This document shows, in pieces, positions 58,369 to 64,000 of a stretch of DNA of 64,000 nt; the first letter of the stretch is position 1; the number at the start of each line of letters is the position of its first letter. Source of the DNA: Liolophura sinensis. Taxonomy: Eukaryota; Mollusca; Polyplacophora; Chitonida; Chitonidae. The translations under genes and the position numbers were made by a program. Location: positions 35,329,187-35,393,186 of the forward strand of contig NC_088301.1 of NCBI RefSeq assembly GCF_032854445.1. Direction: 5' to 3'. Below the pieces are notes generated by a model. That model was not told the origin of the DNA. It ran no database searches and saw nothing but the letters and a program-made list of their open reading frames with translations.

Positions 58369-61300
58369 AAGTTTGCAAAATAATAATTTTATAAAATATA
58401 AAGTCGTTGCTTGAGAAACAAACTGGAATATTCTAGCACTGCTTATATCATTTGCAGTAATAATTTTTCTGTCTTCAATATATTTCGAAAACATCATGAT
58501 AAACTGACACCATACTACAGTTTGAACTATAAGGCTTATTAGGCTTAAAAAATGTGCTACTTTTATTAAGGTCATGGTCTGCATTTTCTCAGTATTAATA
58601 GTAACTACACGAACTTGTGTGTACTGTCTACATACATCAGTGGTGGTTTGTATAGAACAAAGCATAATATTAAAGGGCAATGAATTATATTTAAACCAAA
58701 AATTCAGGAAGCGAAGGTATTTGTTTTTTGAGATTGTGTGAAGTTTCCAATACGTACTAATGTTAAATAATAAGCGATAAAGTTACATAGGATTAATGAA
58801 CCGACCGACCAATGCATGGTTAATGTAAAAGTAAGTTATGTGGAGCAGGCAAGTGTTAAAAGTGCCATAGTGAAAATGGAGGTATTGTTACTGAGGAAAA
58901 TAACCTGTATTTCACCCAATTTATGCTTAACCTCCCACCCTCGCCTACCTCTGTCGCTTCAACAGTGCTTATACATAATGTATTAGCTAACGGTATAAGA
59001 GGGTGTGCTTTTATTTTCTTTAAAACCCTTGTGTGTTTTTATGAAGTCGTAATCTATGTAGGACCGTACGTTTTACGACTCATTTCCTCGCCAGAGGGTA
59101 TTCGCTTTTCAGGGAGCAAACTTTCAGTTGTCACCGTCTCCTTGTCGCCCCAACTGCTTACTGATGAACAAAAACTGTGTGGTCAAGCAGAGCGCATCAC
59201 TTAATCGCTGATTTCTATCTAATTGTGCTTGTCGTCACATGCATTATGTGCCCAAATGGCTTCGCAGCAGGTTTTTCCTATCTTTCCAATCACCATCTGT
59301 ATAATGGGAAGACCAGCCAAGTTGAAAAATGACCGGTGGAAGATTAAGATTGTGTGGCCTGATAGGTCGGTTTCCCTATACTATACCTGTCGACTGTCAA
59401 TTGACCAGAGGTTATATATCTGTCTGGACAAGACAATGAAAGTATCTAAAAGGCTGAAGTTAAGACGTGATGAGATTCAGTGCGGGAGGTAGTGGTAAAG
59501 ATAGCCCTGCAACTGGCCTGCCAACAAGATACACGCACGCAGCCGCCGACTCACAATAATAACAGTGACAATGGCGTCAAAGGCCTAACCAAGCATTCCA
59601 GATATGTGACCGCACAACAATTGTTCCTTTAAAACGAGTATTCCTTAAAAGCACTGACTGACCCAGGTCCTTACAAACCGTTCCCAATAAAGAAACATAT
59701 ATTAGTGTTCGCCGCTTTCACTTTTTTTAGATTGTCAAGTTCAAAGGGTGTAAAATGGATGCTACAGCAGTCTGTAGTGAACCATGTTTGACTTAATGAA
59801 TCACCAGAAAACAGCAGATGTGTGTCTAATGAGCACTGAAATGTTAATAGATAAACAGAGTGCCTAGGATATATTCAGTAAAAGGCAATGCAATAAATAT
59901 CAGATCTATTGTTTCTTTTGTAATAATCCTCAATAAAAAATACATATAGTAAGTTCTATGCCTTACGATGTCTTGTTTTGGGTTTCGAAAATGGATTGAA
60001 ATGTGAAAAATTTGATCGCTGAGATGATAATTAAGTTAGTGAATTTTGTGGCTGATTTATCCTGTTGTTGCCACATACTTTATTGTGACATTACACATAA
60101 TAATCCCACTTTATATAAACGAAGAGTTTACCACATCATCTTGGCTTACATAAACCTAGTTATAGAGTGTATAAATCAGCAAATTCTTAATTTGTCGAAT
60201 ATATGTTTAAAGCTGTACCTCCCTATCCCTTCTCCCTGAGGTACGACAAAATATGTTCATCTTTCTTTTGTTATCATTCATATTCTGATGGAGGGTTGGT
60301 TTAAGAGTGAAATATATATGCTTATTTTGTAACATTTATGCAATGCTTGTAAAATGAAAGTATAAATGTGAGTTCTGTAATAATAATAGAAATTTACACA
60401 TATCATATTATTACGGCAATGCTGTACTCTGATGAGACCCAATTAGAGGGAGAACTGAACCTGTATCCAGTATTCCACATAACTTTTCTTTTATGTAACC
60501 TACAGGTATACTGTGCAAGATGGGCTAATCAGATGGTGTTCTCGTAACCAGTTATCAAACGGCCAGTACTCAGTCCTATTAAACTCTTCATGAATGGTCC
60601 GATATAATGCTTAAGATATATTCATAATGACATGTTTGGTGCAAGCCAGGTCTATGGCCACCGTTGACTTCTAATGTTTGTGTTATTTTCTGTCAATGAA
60701 AATGTTTTGTAAACAATATTTTGCAGTTAATCTGCAAATGGTATTTTCTTCATTTTAAACCCAGGTGTATACAAACAGAAATAGATCCACAGAGGACTTC
60801 TGATGTTCAGATTAATTGACATTTAAATATTAAATTCTATCTATTAGATACACATATGCAAATTGCTTCGGTGGCTTAATGGTTAACAGTAGAACTGGAC
60901 TGGTTGGCGTGTTATGCCTGGTGTATACATAGATACATATTCCCACGCACGCCCTAATATATTTTCAGTGGACCTTAGTTTGTTAGTTCATTAAAACCCA
61001 ATCTCTTTTAACCTCACTTCAACTCATTAGGGTTGGAATGGAGGGGGATATATATCACATCCCAGGTCTGAATGAATTCACAATGTTTTTAATTCCAAGT
61101 TTTTTATTATCTGGGGAAGGTAAGGGAGAGGGTGTGCCAAATTTTTCTTTTTAATAAGTTGTTCATTCTTGAGAAAGGATGTTGTTATTGAAAAGAAGAC
61201 ATGGTTGAGGTTTGTGTTCATATATTTTTGTATTCTTTTTTAAAGCAAATTAGTTGTGGTCTTTGGCTTGACAGTTTCAAGAATGATGAATTGAATCTGA

Positions 61301-64000
61301 GCGGTCTGGAAAGAAAGGTAATTATGCGCAGGCAATGTAGAAATTCTTTCTTGACGCTTACTTGTTCAGTGTTTTGTTACCCTAATGGTAGAAATGTGGG
61401 TATTTGAGGAAAAAGGTGAAATAGCAAAAACTCCGGTGAGTTAAGCCAGGCTTAAAGAAATAACTGACTAGAAATATGTTATACAAGTTGTTCAAGATAA
61501 AAACACGCATTCAGCAAACTCCTGTTTGTAAGACATATCTTGTGAAGGATATATAGTCATAGACAGCTGGTTTAAGACCCATACGGTGATGTACACTTAA
61601 AATGTCTAAATAAAGCACACACAGGCTACAATAAATAAGAGGGCTATAGTTTGTGTTGAAAGTTTTTGAAGTTGGCAGATTGCGGTGCATTATAGCTAAC
61701 CGTCCACTTCGGTCGCTTGGTTTTCGAATATTTCCAGCACGACCTACGCATACTTTTATTTCCACTGATAACATTATAATGTAATTTATCCCGGTGTCAG
61801 CTGTATCGCAAGCCATACAATAAGTCAATGTATAGTCAGTGGTTATCGCCACGCATACGTTTTATAGTTGTTACACGAACACATCTTTTTACATTGTATC
61901 CCACATTCCCATTATCTGTTAAAATTGTGAAAACTGCTGTATATGCAGCTTTCTACATTTGCATTTCCCTTTATTCTTGCATGATATGGCGTTGCCTATA
62001 AGCTTTGCGTTATGAGCGCAAAGCCTTTGTTGAGTGGAGGCTTGAGTGGGTCAGATGTATAATACAGTAATATACCCATATTTTGTGGGCCCTAGAATAA
62101 ATCATTTTGCCTTTACGCCACTTCGGCAGTACTTAATTCAGCCATATCGTGACTCTACAGTGACGCCCATATATAGCATTACCGCCTTTTCCAGCTCAGC
62201 AGAAAATTCGTGTCATTCCTATATGAACGTGAATTTTTATTGCCTTTGCCTCAGTGAATCCGCGTTATACATATATAGTGAGAAAGAGAGAAAAATATCG
62301 ATAGTCTATATCACAGGTGTTGCTGATATTACAAGGATTCGTAGTACGGGTATTGTAAGAAGCATTCCATATTCTACAGAAACAGACCGAGTTTTATTTA
62401 ATCATTTAGGAAAGATAAATTTTAAATTTATTAAACTTAGTTTATTTAATTAGTTTATTAATACATCTTTATGTTTACAGAGTTTCGGCTGAGCTTTAAG
62501 CAAAGTCTATCAGAAGAAAGAAGTATGAATAATAAGATTTATATGTTAAAACAAAACTTATATAAAGTAATCTTGCTGACTCATTGAATGGATCACTAGG
62601 ATCTCATTGCTATTTAAGCCCTTTTTTAAAGCATATGCTCATTACACCAAATATAGAATATACAGCAAACACACTGCAGAGCATCGTAGTGACAATGGAA
62701 TGAAAAATATGCAGTTGTAATGAAAAGGGTATCCCGCGCTGGTATCTCCACATCCTTCATTAGAACAATATATGTTCCAATAATAAGCCATTGCCTTCAA
62801 TAACGTTTAAATGAAATTCACTGGATTTGTCAAAGTAGTAATGTGAAGAAAAAATTATAACAAAAGCCGACTGTTTTCTCAACGATATCTTTTTTATCCA
62901 TTTTCATTAATGATTCTGCTTTCGCGTTATAACACCCATGTCTGTATGTGACGGCTCATAAAAATCTTTATCATTAAGGATTTTGTTTACCCAGATATGA
63001 ATATTTCAAGGTTTCTGTTCTTAAATTTTAGACAGAACGCATACAGATATAAATCACCGACTACATTTATTTTAGGATTGATGAGCAAACAAAAACAAGC
63101 ACTACCATATTTTACAACATGTAAATATGGTGACTTCTTTTTAAAATTGACTTGAAAGACGAAAGCTTCCGTTTTGCTTACATCTGAGTCATTAAGTTTA
63201 TCAGAAACCCTTGGAAGTAACACATATAGGTAATAAACCTAACAATACTGTTTACTTACTTAAACTTGCATATCACTTTGAACAACAGTCCATTGTGTGA
63301 GTCATACACTCGTTAGCGTGTTGGAACAATTTTTTAAATATGATCTCCCATCTTGTTGCACAGCTGTGATCGCAATCTCGCTGATTATTATTGTACGATC
63401 GAGCTTTTTGATTGGCCAGCCGTGTTCTTTGTTTCACGAGAGCCAGCTGCGATGGCGGATCCTATCTTTCTAAACTCCGTTTAGTTCTAAAGTATGGCTT
63501 ACACTTGTGATTGGTTAGTTCTCTACCAAAGGACCCGCACATATGACACAACATCAGTTTATCTCTACTTATTAACATATCGTTAATGATTCGAAAAGAC
63601 TAACTCTTTACGTCATTTCACAAAATAAAATGACATTGTAATGGGAGAGGTTAAACGATATATCAATGCCTTATTGTAATAACATAAAGAGTCATGGATT
63701 TATATCTTCCTGCAAATTAAAGTGTACATTTAAATTGCCATCATGCAGATATATATATTGAAATATTATTGGAAAACGTTTAGTATTATGATAATCTTAT
63801 AGAAATATCAAAGTATATTTGCTGGATTGCTACCTTTAACAAAGATTTTGTGCGTTGTTCACATGTTTTCTTAGAATTATGAGAAGTGCTGAAAATGTTT
63901 GTCCAATATTCGACATAATTTTTTTCGTTGGTATTTTAAGCCTCATTCAGTAACATATATTTCAATTATACCGCGATGATCGGGATCATGTTTTGACAAA
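58369..64000. other. AT-rich stretch, no gene supported
   Basis: The longest open frame (62046-62453, 135 codons) is low-complexity and shows no motif. A box-A-like TGGCTTAATGG at 60872 has no box B. A block with two CCAAT-type sites on the minus strand (ATTGG at 63412 and 63512) could be promoter-like, but no start exon follows that I can see. Confidence 0.4.

Noticed and set aside
58123-58680. 185-codon open frame on the minus strand
   Set aside because: More than a third of it is the 200-N gap; the remainder has no motif.
59223-59492. 89-codon plus-strand frame with a basic segment (GRPAKLKNDRWK)
   Set aside because: It looks mildly AT-hook-like, but no conserved domain or splice structure supports it.
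60866-60930. tRNA-like start (box A TGGCTTAATGG)
   Set aside because: No box B and no SINE body follow, so neither a tRNA gene nor a SINE can be supported.
62046-62453. 135-codon open frame on the plus strand
   Set aside because: Composition looks like translated AT-rich DNA, and there are no motifs, splice sites or signal peptide.
1-64000. CRISPR arrays, bacterial operons, rRNA genes
   Set aside because: No spaced identical repeats, no Shine-Dalgarno-led gene runs and no rRNA-like conserved blocks were seen; the window is eukaryotic.

Overview
The window reads as eukaryotic, AT-rich nuclear DNA from a marine invertebrate, most likely a mollusc. There are no bacterial-style operons. Splice-bounded exons, tRNA-derived SINEs whose central domain and (AAAT)n tails recall the bivalve/gastropod MetaSINE type, and decayed Ty3/gypsy, DIRS-like, Ngaro-like and LINE copies all point that way. 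The species cannot be named from the sequence. A run of exactly 200 N marks an assembly gap near 58.2 kb.

Left part (1-11 kb): a decayed Ty3/gypsy retrotransposon (318-3575, plus strand) carries a SINE inserted into its pol region with a perfect 13-bp target duplication. Next to it is the one host gene I can reconstruct, a seven-exon gene on the minus strand (11039 back to 4249). Its exons join with consistent reading phase and look like the cytoplasmic region of a TRPM-type cation channel. It seems to start without the usual large N-terminal SLOG domain. Its 3' part is not seen and may lie to the left of the window.

Middle part (13-34 kb): a transposon graveyard. It holds a PIN-nuclease-like multicopy family remnant (13-15 kb), a DIRS-like tyrosine-recombinase retroelement on the minus strand (16.3-20.2 kb), and an Ngaro-like element on the plus strand (21.9-28.2 kb) whose reverse transcriptase and recombinase are separated by a foldback/tRNA-derived repeat and a LINE. 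It also holds a DDE transposase (28.9-29.7 kb, minus) and an OTU-protease/Helitron-type remnant (31.4-32.3 kb) followed by a LINE 3' end that lies between 51-bp perfect inverted repeats.

Right part (34-64 kb): mostly non-coding. A trail of minus-strand coding debris of unknown family runs from 37.2 to 42.2 kb. Two unnamed non-coding repeat families (called R1 and R2 here) recur between 36.7 and 54.7 kb. Further small items are an SGNH-hydrolase-like fragment, a few possible exons and one possible small secreted ORF. From about 54.7 kb to the end I see almost nothing beyond AT-rich sequence.

Apart from the TRPM-like gene, every recognisable coding region is broken by stops or frameshifts and should be treated as pseudogene or mobile-element debris. 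All family assignments are from motif recognition by eye.
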